Positions 6,130-6,396 of a stretch of 6,396 bases of DNA are shown one piece after another. The DNA comes from Kiloniellales bacterium (lineage in GTDB: Bacteria; Pseudomonadota; Alphaproteobacteria; Kiloniellales; JAKSBE01), in contig JASJAL010000362.1 of NCBI GenBank assembly GCA_030067055.1, positions 1 to 6,396 on the forward strand, read 5' to 3'. Made by a program: the position numbers and the translations under genes. Numbering within the stretch: the stretch's first letter is position 1; each line of letters opens with the position of its first letter. The notes beneath the pieces were generated by a model. The model did not search any database. It was not told the origin of the DNA and was given only the letters and a program-made list of their open reading frames with translations.

Positions 6130-6152
6130 AGGAAGATGGCAGACTGCCAATG
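6130..6152 (+). promoter_or_regulatory. Translation start region of the downstream membrane protein, with hairpin between Shine-Dalgarno and ATG
   Basis: AGGAAG (6130-6135) is 14 bases from the ATG at 6150, longer than usual. The bases between can fold as UGGCA-GAC-UGCCA (6137-6149), a 5-bp stem that would bring the two closer. A five-codon mini-ORF (ATG at 6136, stop TGA at 6151-6153) overlaps the ATG, so translational coupling is also possible. A CTG at 6144 in the same frame has ideal spacing but is a rare start codon. Confidence 0.3.
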
Positions 6153-6396
6153 AGAGATGGCCTCGCCCTTCGGAGACGGTTCCTCGACGCCTTGACGATG
6201 CTTCTGGTCTCGGGCCTGTCGCTGACCCTGCTGATCTACGTCGGCTTCGGCGAGGCACAACGGACCTTCGAGCAGTTCTACCTGGAGAAAATCCAGGCCC
6301 AAGGCAGCGTGATCCGCGGCACCATGGAGACCTTCCTGCGCGCCGGCCTGCCGATGAAGCAGTACGCCGGCTTCAACACCACCGTGGAGCCGATCC
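6150..6396 (+). CDS. Membrane-anchored sensory protein, N-terminus only (3' end outside window)
   Basis: The first 82 codons of a gene that runs off the right edge. The N-terminus is short and basic (R8-R10), followed by one hydrophobic helix at about residues 12-34 (LLVSGLSLTLLIYVGF is its core), then a soluble, probably extracytoplasmic segment starting EAQRTFEQFYLEKIQAQG. Arg before the helix predicts an N-in, C-out orientation. This layout is typical of the first TM helix of a sensor histidine kinase, SpoIIE/PP2C-type phosphatase, cyclase or chemoreceptor. The output domain is not visible, so none of these can be chosen. It starts 36 bases after the ligase stop with no terminator between, suggesting a common operon. 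The frame is closed upstream by the ligase TGA itself at 6111-6113, so the start must lie after it; ATG 6150 is the only ATG in this frame. Confidence 0.75.
   Translation, partial: MRDGLALRRRFLDALTMLLVSGLSLTLLIYVGFGEAQRTFEQFYLEKIQAQGSVIRGTMETFLRAGLPMKQYAGFNTTVEPI

Noticed and set aside
1..6396. CRISPR array, tRNA/rRNA genes, insertion sequence or prophage features
   Set aside because: No regularly spaced repeats, cloverleaf sequences, transposase motifs or terminal inverted repeats were seen on either strand.

Overview
The window looks like chromosomal DNA from an alphaproteobacterium, most likely a Rhodospirillales-type organism. The coding regions are GC-rich with strong G/C at third positions. 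The genes resemble families common in that group: a GcvT-fused dimethylglycine/sarcosine dehydrogenase and a soluble PAS histidine kinase with a PleC/DivJ-style HELRTPLN core. No database search was possible, so the taxonomic call is inference.

Layout, all genes on the + strand. (1) 2-1954: the 3' part of a large FAD oxidoreductase fused to a folate-binding GcvT domain; the FAD-binding N-terminus lies outside the window. (2) 1955-2367: a 413-base gene-free region with two small dyads, an AT-rich core, and a good promoter (TTTACA, 17 bp, TATAAA). (3) 2368-4527: a 719-residue soluble histidine kinase with a shortened GAF domain, two tandem PAS domains, HisKA and HATPase. (4) 4528-4895: a 368-base gene-free region with AT-rich stretches, a TTGACA-containing element, a perfect 8-bp stem and a doubtful small ORF. 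(5) 4896-6113: a 405-residue ATP-grasp ligase related to D-Ala-D-Ala ligase but lacking its substrate-side motifs. (6) 6150 to the right edge: the start of a membrane-anchored protein with one TM helix and the beginning of a probable extracytoplasmic sensory region.

How the genes may work together: the dehydrogenase is a one-carbon/methylamine catabolic gene and looks independent of the rest. The kinase and the ligase have separate leaders, but each leader carries a copy of the same 27-bp element (21/27 identical) ending in TTGACATT. This suggests that the two genes share a promoter architecture or a regulator. The ligase and the membrane protein are only 36 bases apart and probably form one operon. 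The kinase, the atypical ligase and the membrane sensor may therefore form a small signalling/ligase locus of unknown purpose. The kinase's response regulator is not in the window.

The most interesting points are the shared leader element, the atypical ligase, the gap-free 152-residue internal repeat in the kinase, and the kinase GAF domain that seems to have lost its middle.
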